From the NCBI RefSeq assembly GCF_016919725.2, contig NZ_JAJERH010000031.1:1-46006 (forward strand): a DNA stretch of 46,006 nucleotides. Direction: 5' to 3'. The notes under the pieces are model-generated. The model saw nothing but the letters and a program-made list of their open reading frames with translations, was not told where the DNA came from and made no database searches. Positions 6,883-15,469 of the stretch are shown here, piece by piece (positions within the stretch are counted from its first letter, which is position 1; each line of letters opens with the position of its first letter). The translations under genes and the position numbers were made by a program. The DNA comes from Virgibacillus sp. AGTR. Its GTDB lineage: Bacteria; Bacillota; Bacilli; Bacillales; Amphibacillaceae.

Positions 6883-9027
6883 TTAGATGAAGCTATGTTT
6901 TGTCAGTACAGCTTTTATCTTTGTGTAATCATATTCCGTCGGTAGTGCCTCTTTAAGAGACTTTAACTTGATGTCATCAAGTTGTTCTCTAGCTTGTAAG
7001 ATGGCTTCCTCTTCCTTCGATGTAAAAAATATTTCCCAAGCGATCGGATATCCGTCTTTAAAGGCTTTAAATAAGTGATTTTCTACCGTCTGATGGGATA
7101 TATCACGTATAACAGCTATATCTTTAATAGATTTGCCAGATTGGAACATTTTATAGCTTATAACATGACTTGGATTCTCGTCTGTTTCAGGGTTATTTTT
7201 TTTAGGTTTTGGATGAACAGGATCATTTATGCGAATGATGTTTTTTACATCAGGATTCTGTGATCGCCATTCTTTTAGAACGTTTAAAAATGCTTCACCA
7301 AATTGGTCGTATTTCTTCTCACCTACCCCTTTAATTTCTAGCATATCTTCTTTGGTAACCGGAAAATATCTGCTTAATTCCTTTAAGGTTGCATCAGAAA
7401 ATAAAACATAAGGTGGAACCCCTTTTTCATCAGCCAACTGCTTTCTTAAGTTACGCAATGCCGTAAATAAATCTTTATGGTAATCAGTCTGCTCATTTAT
7501 CGGGATCGGCATCGTAAACATGTATACAGACTTTCTTCCTTTTAACACTTCAACAGATTGATGATTTAACTTTAGAATTGGAAATCTCCCTTCCTCCGTA
7601 GCTAATAATTGTTCTGCTACCAAGAAATGTATCCATTCAGTTAATTCTTTTTCGGTAAAAGCTGAGAGGATTCCGTATGTAGATAATGTATGGAGCCGAA
7701 ACTCTTTTAGCTTTTTATCTTTCGATCCTTTAAGTACCTTCGCTGTCATCCCAACTCCAAATCTTTCTCCCATCCGTTTTACACAAGAAAGTATTTTCTG
7801 CGCTTCCTCTGTAATATCTATTTTTTCCTGACGTTGGATGCAGTTGCTACAGCGACCGCATAATTCATTGTTATCCTCTTGATGAAAATAATTTAAGATA
7901 AACGTAGTTAAACATCCATGGGTATGACAATAGTTAATCATGGACTGCAGTTTACGATATTCCCCTTGCTTTGCGGCATCATCCATTAAGGATTGTTCAA
8001 TAAGAAATTTCTGTAGCTGTATATCCTGTGCTGAGAATAATAATATGCAATCACTTGGCTCCCCATCTCTTCCAGCTCTCCCAGCTTCTTGGTAGTACGA
8101 TTCAATATTCATTGGCATAGCATAGTGAATGACAAAACGAACATTAGATTTATCAATCCCCATACCAAATGCATTTGTTGCAACCATAAGCTGTTTTTCA
8201 TCATGAATAAATGCAGATTGCGCATGTTGTCGTTCTTGTTCTGAAAGACCTGCATGATATTTAGCAATCGAATAACCGCGTCTTTCTAGCTGATCATAAA
8301 GACTGTCTGCCTGTTTTCTTGTTGCTGTATAAATAATTCCTGATTCAGTGCCTCTTTCCTGTAAAAAAGAGCGGATATAGGAGGATTTATTCTTTCCTTT
8401 AATGACGTGAAAGGATAAATTATCTCTTTCGAAGCCTGTATTTACTACATGATTTATGTGTAATAACTGCTGGATATCGAATATGACTTCTTCTGTTGCC
8501 GTTGCCGTTAACGCCATTATAATTGGAGCATGATGTAATTGCTTTAATTGTGGAATGATTGATCGATAGCTCGGTCGGAAATCGTGACCCCATTGGGAAA
8601 TACAATGTGCCTCATCAAAGGCAATTAATGATATATTTATTTGCTTAAGTACATTCAAGAAATTTCCTGAATCAAATCGTTCGGGTGCTACATAAACAAA
8701 TTTATATCTTCCTAATGCAATATCCTTTAGCCTATGCTGTTGTTCACCTGCAGTTAATGAGCTATTAATATAAGTAGAAGCAATTCCTAAAGACTGTAAT
8801 GCATCTACTTGGTCCTTCATTAAAGAAATAAGAGGAGATACGATAATTGCAGTGCCTGGCAATGCTAAGCCGGGTATTTGATAGCATATGGACTTTCCCC
8901 CACCAGTAGGCATGACAGCGAGAATATTCTTTTTAGCTAAGATGTAATCAATGGTTTCCTTCTGCCCTGGACGGAAGGTTTCATAACCGAAATACGTTTG
9001 AAGTAGTTTTTCTTCCTTCATTCCCAT
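6883..9027 (-). CDS. recQ: ATP-dependent DNA helicase RecQ with C-terminal helix-turn-helix extension
   Basis: Unwinds DNA 3' to 5' in recombinational repair. In order: Walker A PTGGGKS (residues 40-46), DEAH box (138-141) followed by CISQWGHDFR, the helicase C domain with YQEAGRAGRDG, and a zinc-binding RQC cluster with CGRCSNC. Then come an HRDC domain (about residues 510-590, with IKGVGEKKYDQFG) and a final 90-residue segment with SGKSIKDIAVIRDISHQTV, which looks like a helix-turn-helix. At 714 residues it is longer than the 591-residue B. subtilis RecQ because of this tail. AAAGGAGG lies 9 bases before the ATG. It is monocistronic. Confidence 0.95.
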   Translation of the reverse strand: MGMKEEKLLQTYFGYETFRPGQKETIDYILAKKNILAVMPTGGGKSICYQIPGLALPGTAIIVSPLISLMKDQVDALQSLGIASTYINSSLTAGEQQHRLKDIALGRYKFVYVAPERFDSGNFLNVLKQINISLIAFDEAHCISQWGHDFRPSYRSIIPQLKQLHHAPIIMALTATATEEVIFDIQQLLHINHVVNTGFERDNLSFHVIKGKNKSSYIRSFLQERGTESGIIYTATRKQADSLYDQLERRGYSIAKYHAGLSEQERQHAQSAFIHDEKQLMVATNAFGMGIDKSNVRFVIHYAMPMNIESYYQEAGRAGRDGEPSDCILLFSAQDIQLQKFLIEQSLMDDAAKQGEYRKLQSMINYCHTHGCLTTFILNYFHQEDNNELCGRCSNCIQRQEKIDITEEAQKILSCVKRMGERFGVGMTAKVLKGSKDKKLKEFRLHTLSTYGILSAFTEKELTEWIHFLVAEQLLATEEGRFPILKLNHQSVEVLKGRKSVYMFTMPIPINEQTDYHKDLFTALRNLRKQLADEKGVPPYVLFSDATLKELSRYFPVTKEDMLEIKGVGEKKYDQFGEAFLNVLKEWRSQNPDVKNIIRINDPVHPKPKKNNPETDENPSHVISYKMFQSGKSIKDIAVIRDISHQTVENHLFKAFKDGYPIAWEIFFTSKEEEAILQAREQLDDIKLKSLKEALPTEYDYTKIKAVLTKHSFI

Positions 9028-9145
9028 GATGTATTTCCTCCTTTTACATGTACCATCCTAACATATTCTTTCTGTAGTTGGTTATAGAAGAAAAAAAGAA
9101 GCTGTAAAGATACAGCTCCTGCATATACAAATATTCTATAATTTT

Positions 9146-9198
9146 ACCACACACATAACTGGTAGTAAGACCCCACTGATTGAAGTTTCATTTTTATA
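9146..9198 (+). repeat. family D fragment, copy D6
   Basis: Matches the right end of family D: ATAACTGGTAGTAAGACCCC followed by ACTGATTGAAGTTTCA. It lies in the 280-base gap between the recQ start and the brnQ stop, which otherwise holds no gene. Confidence 0.5.
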
Positions 9199-9309
9199 AG
9201 TTGATATGATTTTTAGCTTTCATGAGCTTATCGTTTAATGTACGGACGGTATTGGCTAATTCAGCAATATCTCACAGCTTTACTGGAATACACTAGCCTA
9301 AAGTAATAG

Positions 9310-10605
9310 TTAAGTCTTTTGGGGTCTAAGCTTTGAAACTAGAAATCCGATACATCCTCCAATAATAGCTGGTAGTAGCCAGCCCAAACCAATATCAAAT
9401 AAAGGAATTTTCATTACATAGTTCGTGACAGTTGGAATATCAATACCATAGGACGTAATCCCATCATTTAAGCTTATGACTGCGGTAAATAGAATTGCCC
9501 CACGGTAGACCTCCGGCCTATTCTGAAATAATGACCGTAGAAAGGTTAGCATAATAAGTACAATAGCTATTGGATATAAGAATACAAGTACGGGAACAGA
9601 AAAACTAATGATTGCATCTAAACCCTGATTAGCAATAACAAAACTAGAGAAAGTAATTATAAAAGCAATCAAGGAATAAGAGATTGGCACCAATTTTGAA
9701 AAAAATTGCGCACAAGCAACTACTAAACCGACAGAAGTGGTAAAACAGGCTAACGTAACAATAATTCCTAGCAGCAGTGTTCCAAATGTTCCAAAGATTG
9801 AAGTTGCAGCATGTGAGAGTATCTCTCCGCCATTACTGAAGCTAGCTGATCCTGCCACCTTTGTACCAATCCAGCCGATAGAGGTATAGACAGTGATCAG
9901 ACCTACTCCAGCGACCAATCCAGCCTTCAATGTTGCAGTAATAAGCCCTTTCTGTGTGGAAACACCCCTTTCTTTAAAGGCATTTACCACAATAATTCCA
10001 AAGGCTAGAGCTGCAATAGCATCCATAGTTAAATAGCCTTCGACAAAGCCTTTAAAAAAAGGACTACTAGCATAATCACTGGTAGGTGCTGTAGCTGGCT
10101 GGTCAAATAAGATAATAGCGCCAATTACTAATGCTGTAATAGACAGCAATAGTATAGGTGTTAAATACTGTCCAATTCGATCTACCATTTTTGAAGGATT
10201 TAAACTGATAAAAAAGACGAAAATAAAAAATACACTTGTGAACAGCAATAACGTATAAGGTGATACGTTATTAAGAAAGGGTTCGATGCTCATCTCGTAG
10301 CCAACTGTAGCTGCACGAGGTATTCCAAAAAATGGTCCAATTGCTAAATACACAGCTGTTGTAAATAGAATGCCAAATAGAGGGTGGACTCGATTTGCTA
10401 TTTCTCTGGCATCTTTTTTTACGAACGAAATAGCAGTAACTGCTAAAATAGGTAAACCTATACCAGTTATCACAAAGCCTGCAATAGCAGTAATAAAAGA
10501 CGATCCTGAATGGAGTCCAAGTACAGGAGGATATATGAGATTTCCAGCACCAAAAAATAAAGCAAATAACATAAAGCCGATTATGAATGTATCTTTATTC
10601 ATCAT
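9310..10605 (-). CDS. brnQ: branched-chain amino acid:cation symporter (BrnQ/LIVCS family)
   Basis: Imports leucine, isoleucine and valine with Na+ or H+ across the cytoplasmic membrane. From the ATG at 10605 the protein has 431 residues and about twelve hydrophobic segments, the usual length for BrnQ. It begins MMNKDTFIIGFMLFALFFGAG, a very typical BrnQ N-terminus, with the FGAGNLIYPP block. I reject the longer frame to 10818: AGAAGGG lies 8 bases before the 10605 ATG, and the extra segment has no family match. Two CodY-like boxes upstream fit repression in amino-acid-rich conditions. Confidence 0.93.
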   Translation of the reverse strand: MMNKDTFIIGFMLFALFFGAGNLIYPPVLGLHSGSSFITAIAGFVITGIGLPILAVTAISFVKKDAREIANRVHPLFGILFTTAVYLAIGPFFGIPRAATVGYEMSIEPFLNNVSPYTLLLFTSVFFIFVFFISLNPSKMVDRIGQYLTPILLLSITALVIGAIILFDQPATAPTSDYASSPFFKGFVEGYLTMDAIAALAFGIIVVNAFKERGVSTQKGLITATLKAGLVAGVGLITVYTSIGWIGTKVAGSASFSNGGEILSHAATSIFGTFGTLLLGIIVTLACFTTSVGLVVACAQFFSKLVPISYSLIAFIITFSSFVIANQGLDAIISFSVPVLVFLYPIAIVLIMLTFLRSLFQNRPEVYRGAILFTAVISLNDGITSYGIDIPTVTNYVMKIPLFDIGLGWLLPAIIGGCIGFLVSKLRPQKT

Positions 10606-10748
10606 ACGTGTATCCCTTCTATATGATTTCCTGTTGAGATTGTTTATTGAATACAGTTGTATAGCACTCCTTAAATTAAAACGAAATGGAATGAACATTC
10701 CTGTATTATCAAATACTAAAGAAAGAAGAGTAATATCTATTTTTTCAA

Positions 10749-10763
10749 TATAATCTGAAAATA
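10749..10763 (-). promoter_or_regulatory. CodY-like box 1 upstream of brnQ
   Basis: On the minus strand it reads TATTTTCAGATTATA, 11 of 15 matches to the CodY consensus AATTTTCWGAAAATT. It is 144 bases upstream of the chosen brnQ start. Confidence 0.4.
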
Positions 10764-10785
10764 AAGGGCGATTTTTTGAATTAAT

Positions 10786-10800
10786 TTTTTTCAGAAAATA
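10786..10800 (-). promoter_or_regulatory. CodY-like box 2 upstream of brnQ
   Basis: On the minus strand it reads TATTTTCTGAAAAAA, 12 of 15 matches to AATTTTCWGAAAATT, with the central ATTTTCTGAAAA intact. Branched-chain amino acid permeases are classical CodY targets, which makes this the better of the two boxes. Confidence 0.5.
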
Positions 10801-10910
10801 ACGCAAAGCAGACATCATCTTAACAGTAACAGGTTAAGATTGTCAATGGAAAAGGAGAGAAAAGTAAATGTTGATAATAGTATGATTTATATTTGCCTGA
10901 ATTAAAATTG

Positions 10911-10939
10911 TTTACATTCTTTCCTTTCACATTTAAAAT
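10911..10939 (+). promoter_or_regulatory. candidate sigma-A promoter for the antiporter gene
   Basis: TTTACA at 10911-10916, a 17-base spacer, TAAAAT at 10934-10939. It predicts a leader of about 140 bases. The leader contains AAGGAA/TTCCTT and no riboswitch I recognise. Confidence 0.5.
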
Positions 10940-11084
10940 GTTTTTATCTTATCTATAATTTGCCATTACAAAGGAATGTGTTATTTCCTTTTATATGGCT
11001 ATCCGACGTTTTACTTTCTGTAGGATTGATTGCAATGTTACATAAGGAAGTAGTTTCGTTGAAATTTTAAATAGGGGGTATCAC

Positions 11085-12953
11085 ATGGTTCCGTCTTTAT
11101 TATTTGAAATCATGCTAATAGGCTTCTTAGGGATCGGGTCCCAATGGATCGCTTGGCGTTACCGTATGCCGGCTATTGTTGTTATGTCGATCACTGGACT
11201 GTTGGCAGGACCAGTTTTTGGTTTAATGAACCCTGAGGAAGACTTTGGCAGTTTATATAGCCCAATTATATCTGTAGCAGTAGCCATTATTTTATTTGAG
11301 GGCAGCTTAAATCTCAGCTTTAAGGAGCTCAGGGGACTAGGCAAGCCTGTTTTCCGAATCTCCACTGTTGGTGCATTTATAGCCTGGATTCTCGGCTCAT
11401 TAACTGCTCACTATATTGCAGGTTTGTCTTGGACCGTTGCTTTTGTAATTGGTGGCCTATTTATTGTTACTGGACCAACTGTAATAATGCCATTATTACG
11501 GCAATCAAAGCTAAAGCCTAGACCAGCTAAAATCCTAAAATGGGAAGGAATAATCGTTGATCCAATTGGTGCACTTTTAGCAGTGTTCGCTTTTGAGATT
11601 ATTACCTTTTTAACAGCAAATGATCCGGATGGAGCAAAGTTAACACTATTTTTTGCAGCATCTATTTTTGCGGCAATATTTGGCTGGGCATGTGGTAAAG
11701 GAATTGGCTGGATGTTTGAAACAGGCCATATTCCAGAATTCTTAAAATCTCCAGCAGTTGTCATTGTTGTTATTGTTTGTTTTACCGGTGCAGATGAAAT
11801 TATGCACGAAACAGGATTATTATCAGTAACAGCTATGGGAATTACACTTGCCAATATGGGGATAAGCTCTATTTCTGACATGCGTCATTTCAAAGAAAAC
11901 ATTTCAATTTTACTCATTTCAACGATATTTATTATGCTAACCGCATCCTTGCAATTAGAAACCCTACTGCAAATATTTAGTCCCAACATTATTGGCTATG
12001 TATTATTAATGATGTTCATTGTTCGCCCATTATCGATTTTCCTTTCTACCATTGGCACGGGATTATCATTTAATGAGAAAGCTCTAGTAGGTTGGATTGC
12101 ACCAAGAGGAATTGTAGCGTTGACCGTATCAGGCTATTTTGCTAGTGTATTGACCGAAGCAGGTTATGAAGATGCACAAATACTAACAACACTTACCTTT
12201 GGACTAGTAATTTTTACGGTTGTAGCTCATGGATTTTCAATTGGTTGGTTGGCGAAAAAATTACATTTATCTATGGAAGGAAGACCAGGAGCGTTAATTA
12301 ATGGAGCTAATCGCTTTACAGTTGAATTAGCTAAATCACTGGCAAAGGCTAATTTTCCAGTAATAATTGTTGACTCTTCATGGGAAAGATTAAGGCCAGT
12401 TCGTGAGGCAGGTATTAATTTTTATCATGGAAATATACTCTCTGAGCAGTCGGAATATAACCTGGATACAATTCCATATGAATATTTGCTAGCTATAACA
12501 GATGATCATGCTTTTAATTCCCTTGTATGTACAACATTTATGCCCGAATATGGTAGAACTAATGTCTTTAAAGTTAGTCCACTTGATCAAATAAAAGGTG
12601 ATACAACAGAGGTTGTATCTAAAGTTGGAGGACGGATTTTATTTGATAAGAAATTTACGATGGAAGATTTGTTGGAAAAGCTGAATAATCATTATGTGTT
12701 CAGACAAACTACGTTAACTTCACAATATAACTATAAGCAATATGTAGCTGACAAAGATGAATCTACTGCTTTTCTTTATCTAATTAAGCCTTCAGGTCAA
12801 TTGAAATTTTATTCCGAAGAAATGCGAACTGTTCCAGCAGTAGGGGATACAATAGTAAGTCTGACACCACCTAATAAAGAAAAAGCAAAGATTCAAGCCA
12901 AGTTAGAAACGCAGCGAAATAACAATACAAAAGGGAATGAAAAAGAAGTATGA
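11085..12953 (+). CDS. CPA1-family cation:proton antiporter with C-terminal TrkA-N domain
   Basis: Exchanges Na+ or K+ for protons, important for pH and salt tolerance. Residues 1 to about 395 form some twelve membrane helices with the CPA1 hallmarks IVTGPTVIMPLLRQ, ILKWEGIIVDPIGA and APRGIVALTVSGYF. Residues from about 400 onward form a Rossmann-type TrkA-N/RCK regulatory domain (INGANRFTVELAKSL, then PVIIVDSS), followed by a basic tail. At 622 residues it is the size of NhaP-type antiporters with this module. AGGGGGT precedes the ATG. An IS3-family remnant begins 3 bases after the stop codon, so the extreme C-terminus may have been altered. The ion preference cannot be read from sequence. 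Confidence 0.9.
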   Translation: MVPSLLFEIMLIGFLGIGSQWIAWRYRMPAIVVMSITGLLAGPVFGLMNPEEDFGSLYSPIISVAVAIILFEGSLNLSFKELRGLGKPVFRISTVGAFIAWILGSLTAHYIAGLSWTVAFVIGGLFIVTGPTVIMPLLRQSKLKPRPAKILKWEGIIVDPIGALLAVFAFEIITFLTANDPDGAKLTLFFAASIFAAIFGWACGKGIGWMFETGHIPEFLKSPAVVIVVIVCFTGADEIMHETGLLSVTAMGITLANMGISSISDMRHFKENISILLISTIFIMLTASLQLETLLQIFSPNIIGYVLLMMFIVRPLSIFLSTIGTGLSFNEKALVGWIAPRGIVALTVSGYFASVLTEAGYEDAQILTTLTFGLVIFTVVAHGFSIGWLAKKLHLSMEGRPGALINGANRFTVELAKSLAKANFPVIIVDSSWERLRPVREAGINFYHGNILSEQSEYNLDTIPYEYLLAITDDHAFNSLVCTTFMPEYGRTNVFKVSPLDQIKGDTTEVVSKVGGRILFDKKFTMEDLLEKLNNHYVFRQTTLTSQYNYKQYVADKDESTAFLYLIKPSGQLKFYSEEMRTVPAVGDTIVSLTPPNKEKAKIQAKLETQRNNNTKGNEKEV

Positions 12954-12956
12954 AGC

Positions 12957-13392
12957 TGAATTGACCCTGTCAAGTAGACATTGGAAATTATAAAAATGGA
13001 TAGCGGCTTTAGCTCTATATTCAACAGGGCTAGGGCCGTATAATCTTTCTTGATATCTTTCATACCTATGTAAATAGTACTTCTCACATTTGAGAGTCCC
13101 CCAAAATGATTCCATTGGAACTTCTTTATAAGAATAGTCTCCTGACAACTAATCAAATACAGCTGCTTCCTTTAACCCACTTATTCCGTCCGTTTCAAAT
13201 GTCCATCCATTTAGAAAGGGTTGTATTATTTATTTGATATTTGAACATCCTTCTTTGTATCACCTTCATTATTGTTGACATTATTACTTCAAATTAAATT
13301 CACTCGAATGAGATCTCTTGGACATAAAAAATTCCCCCTAGGTAAAACAGATTTTTATTTGTTAATCTGTCTAACTTAAGGGGAGCAGTTCA
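12957..13392 (-). mobile_element. degenerate IS3-family (IS150-like) insertion sequence remnant
   Basis: Both ends survive: TGAATTGACCCTGTCAAG at 12957 and, on the minus strand from 13392, TGAACTGCTCCCCTTAAG. Together they form an imperfect terminal inverted repeat of the IS150 kind. Between them, on the minus strand, are pieces of OrfA (MSKRSHSSEFNLK at about 13310, then NNTTLSKWMD, then ETDGISGLKEA after a frameshift). The C-terminus of the OrfB integrase follows at 13148-12960 (PMESFWGTLKCE, then RYQERLYGPSPVEYRAKAA). Most of the catalytic core is deleted, leaving about 436 bp instead of more than 1.2 kb. Flanking trinucleotides AGC and AAC do not form a clean target duplication. Confidence 0.85.
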
Positions 13393-13408
13393 AACGCTTC
13401 ACTCTTTT

Positions 13409-13611
13409 AGAAAATAATAAAATTTGCCCATTTGTATAAATATGGTGTCGGGTTGAGCTGCGTCCAGCTCCAGCGCCGAGAAACGAGGCGACTTCACGAA
13501 TCGCCCTAAGCTAAGTCGACATCGGCCCGTAAGCAAACCGTAGTTCCTATATTTCCGCTGACTCGCTCCAGTCGCTACGTTTCCAATCGGGCTCTTGTGT
13601 TTTTGTTCTAA
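13409..13611 (-). repeat. interspersed repeat family A, copy A2
   Basis: Reverse-orientation A element, from AATAATAAAATTTGCCCA to TCGGGCTCTTGTGTTTTTG, with the GGCGACTTCACGAATCGCC hairpin. It abuts family B copy B2. Unlike the other copies it follows an IS remnant and not an obvious terminator. Confidence 0.8.
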
Positions 13612-13955
13612 GTTAAGAAAGTATAAATTCAGTGCAATGACTGCGTTAAGCCAAGTAGTTATTTTGAAATGTTTGATGTATATTGGCAATGCTCCGACTA
13701 ATTACTTCGCTTTCCACGGGCACGGCCTCAACTAACTTTGCAAAGAAGAACACGTTGCAAAGTGGATTTTCGGCTCGCGCTAATCCCGCAGGAGTCTACG
13801 TAATTAGTCTCCGCTATGAGAAGGTGCAACAATTCTTGTCATAAGTAATAGGTTGACTTTTTTACAATGGATAAAGTGAAAATCGCTATCCGTGAGTATA
13901 AAAGTAGCTGTGTTACTTCATGCTAGCGTTGTAGAGCCTGATAATAGCGAAGGGC

Positions 13956-14068
13956 GGCCACTTCAACTCCTGTGGGAAATGTTTGACCTGAAGATCCACT
14001 TTTTTGAGCGGGTTTTGCTAAAAAAGTTAGCTGAAGGACAAACCCCACGGAAAGGGAAGTGGGCAGCC
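13956..14068 (+). ncRNA. 113-nt imperfect hairpin inside family B
   Basis: From outside inwards the pairs are: GG with CC, CCACTTC with GAAGTGG, CC-GTGGG with CCCAC-GG, GTTTGxCC with GGxCAAAC, and CTTTTTTgAGC with GCTAAAAAAG. The loop is GGGTTTT. The arms are conserved in all five long copies. If transcribed it would form a long RNA stem. No known RNA family is recognised, and transcription is not shown. Confidence 0.5.
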
Positions 14069-14146
14069 GGAGTGGTGGTCAAGCAGTAGCTATTATTCCA
14101 TAATAGCTACTAGAGGGAGCGTAAATCTGAGCATGTAGTGATAAGG

Positions 14147-14171
14147 ACTGAGCGAATTTTGCTCAGTTTTT
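14147..14171 (+). terminator. intrinsic terminator at the 3' end of B2
   Basis: ACTGAGC and GCTCAGT pair around GAATTTT and are followed by TTTTC. On the minus strand the same bases include the TGA stop of the small coiled-coil gene. Confidence 0.75.
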
Positions 14172-14351
14172 CTTATTTAAATCGGCTAATTGTTTATTAA
14201 CTTCAGCAATTTCTCCTTCAAGACGAATAAGTTGTTCCTCTGCAGATGATACTCTGCCGCGGACATACTCAAGTTTATCTAAGTCACTTTGAATCCGTAC
14301 GTAATCGGATTTTAACTCATCAAGCTTTGCTTGTAACTGCTCTATTGTCAT
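14163..14351 (-). CDS. small coiled-coil protein, SE1832-like family
   Basis: A 62-residue, highly charged protein with heptad-like leucines throughout (QLQAKLDELKSDYVRIQSDL and EEQLIRLEGEIAEVNKQLA), so probably all helix and a coiled coil. It resembles the short uncharacterised SE1832-type proteins of Firmicutes; the molecular role is unknown. AGAGGTGAT before the ATG at 14351 is a strong ribosome binding site. Its last codons (AATAAGAAAAAC) and TGA stop fall inside the conserved end of repeat copy B2. The C-terminus therefore appears to have been replaced by the repeat. Confidence 0.75.
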   Translation of the reverse strand: MTIEQLQAKLDELKSDYVRIQSDLDKLEYVRGRVSSAEEQLIRLEGEIAEVNKQLADLNKKN

Positions 14352-14438
14352 CGTTCATCACCTCTTTATACTAGTGTAGCAAAAAACACTTTACAAAACA
14401 GGTAAAAACATTCATAGTATTAGAAAAATAGAGAGGGA

Positions 14439-15281
14439 ATGGTTAAGGTGAAGGTGTTTATTAACCAGGCTGTTGATTCATATGCAAAACGAGTTGAACC
14501 GCTTTTACTTCAGAAAGAAGCATGTAATAATTTGATGCTTGGTATTATGAATCGCTTGAAGGAAAACAAAACAGATTGTTTCTTAGGTTGGGTAGAAGCG
14601 AATGGGGAAATTATTTATGCATTCCTGCGAACTCCACCCCATAATTGGATCTTGCCAGATATTGAAGTGAATTCTCTCGATTTCATACCGGTTATTACGA
14701 ATTATTTATATCAACATGGCTATGAGGTTCCTGGCGTACTAGGGCCAATAAAGTATGCAAAAGCTTTCGCCCAGCAATGGGAAGAAAAAAGCGGGAAAAC
14801 AGCATCCGTACATATGAATGAATTGATCTATCAATTAGACCGTGTGCAGATAGAGTATCCTTTACCAGGACAGCTAATTCAAGCAGAATTAGCTGATCAT
14901 GCACTTCTAGCAAAGTGGCTTCTTCTTTTTGGAGAGGAAGCTAATGCACCAATAGATGAGTCGCGAGCATCTAGTTTGGCGGCGGAGTTTTTACATAAGC
15001 AAACAGCTTATTTTTTGCAGATAGGGGAGAATAAGGTTTCCATGGCGAATAAATCAAGGGAGACGAAGCATGGTGCGACAATTAATGCTGTCTATACCCC
15101 TGATAAATATAAGAAAAAAGGGTATGCTACAAGTGTTGTAAGCCAATTAAGTCAAAAGCTGTTAAATGACGGGTATCAATTTTGTAGTTTATATACAGAT
15201 TTGTCGAACCCAACTGCAAATAATATTTACAAGAAGATTGGCTATTATAAAATTGGTTCTGCTATTGTCTATTTGTTTTAG
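14439..15281 (+). CDS. GNAT-family N-acetyltransferase
   Basis: A 280-residue protein whose C-terminal 100 residues form a GNAT acetyl-CoA-binding fold: AVYTPDKYKKKGYATSVVSQ, where the KKKGYA turn is the pyrophosphate loop, then LYTDLSNPTANNIYKKIGYY. The N-terminal 150 residues resemble the YjaB/YobR-like two-domain GNAT proteins without a clear catalytic motif. The substrate is unknown. The ATG at 14439 lies only 1-2 bases after GAGAGGG. A GTG at 14448 would be spaced better, so the true start may be 3 codons later. Confidence 0.82.
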   Translation: MVKVKVFINQAVDSYAKRVEPLLLQKEACNNLMLGIMNRLKENKTDCFLGWVEANGEIIYAFLRTPPHNWILPDIEVNSLDFIPVITNYLYQHGYEVPGVLGPIKYAKAFAQQWEEKSGKTASVHMNELIYQLDRVQIEYPLPGQLIQAELADHALLAKWLLLFGEEANAPIDESRASSLAAEFLHKQTAYFLQIGENKVSMANKSRETKHGATINAVYTPDKYKKKGYATSVVSQLSQKLLNDGYQFCSLYTDLSNPTANNIYKKIGYYKIGSAIVYLF

Positions 15282-15469
15282 AGATAACCGAGTGGTTAGG
15301 TTAAAACTAAATGAGTAGTTCACAAGCAAATATAATACCATGTTCTAAAATCGCAATCTAAACGATGGGAACCTTTATGATGATCAGCTAACGCACGAAA
15401 AAAATTGCTTAGCAACTGATTCTTCGAGCTCATCAGTTATCACAGAAGTCTTCACCACCATAAATGATA

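Larger units (their letters stand above)
13612..14175 (+). repeat. structured repeat family B, copy B2 (long form)
   Basis: About 560 bp, beginning TTAAGAAAGTATAAATTCAG. It holds a C-like core (13708-13800) between GACTAATTAC and GTAATTAGTC inverted arms. A long imperfect hairpin (13956-14068), a short hairpin AGCTATTATTCCATAATAGCT and an intrinsic terminator (14147-14171) follow. Long copies recur at 21014, 23662, 35912 and 41236, and fragments at 4355 and 45951. A 65-codon frame in this copy (13892-14089) reflects nucleotide conservation only, because indels break it in other copies. Confidence 0.85.

Noticed and set aside
10606-10818. 71-residue N-terminal extension of BrnQ
   Set aside because: BrnQ proteins start at the MMNKDTFIIGF region, which has its own AGAAGGG site; the extension contains the CodY-like boxes.
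13892-14089. Open frame of about 65-71 codons (SVVEPDNSEGRPLQLLWEM) recurring in several B copies (also 36152-36406 and 41515-41730)
   Set aside because: The frame is conserved only because the DNA is. B3 and B4 lack 14 bases and B5 lacks 1 base inside it, which breaks the frame. The region also folds into the long hairpin, and no ribosome binding site precedes it.
13612-14175. Family B as a degenerate group IIC intron
   Set aside because: Placement near terminators suggested it, but I see no domain V hairpin, no 5' GUGYG boundary and no reverse transcriptase remnant.
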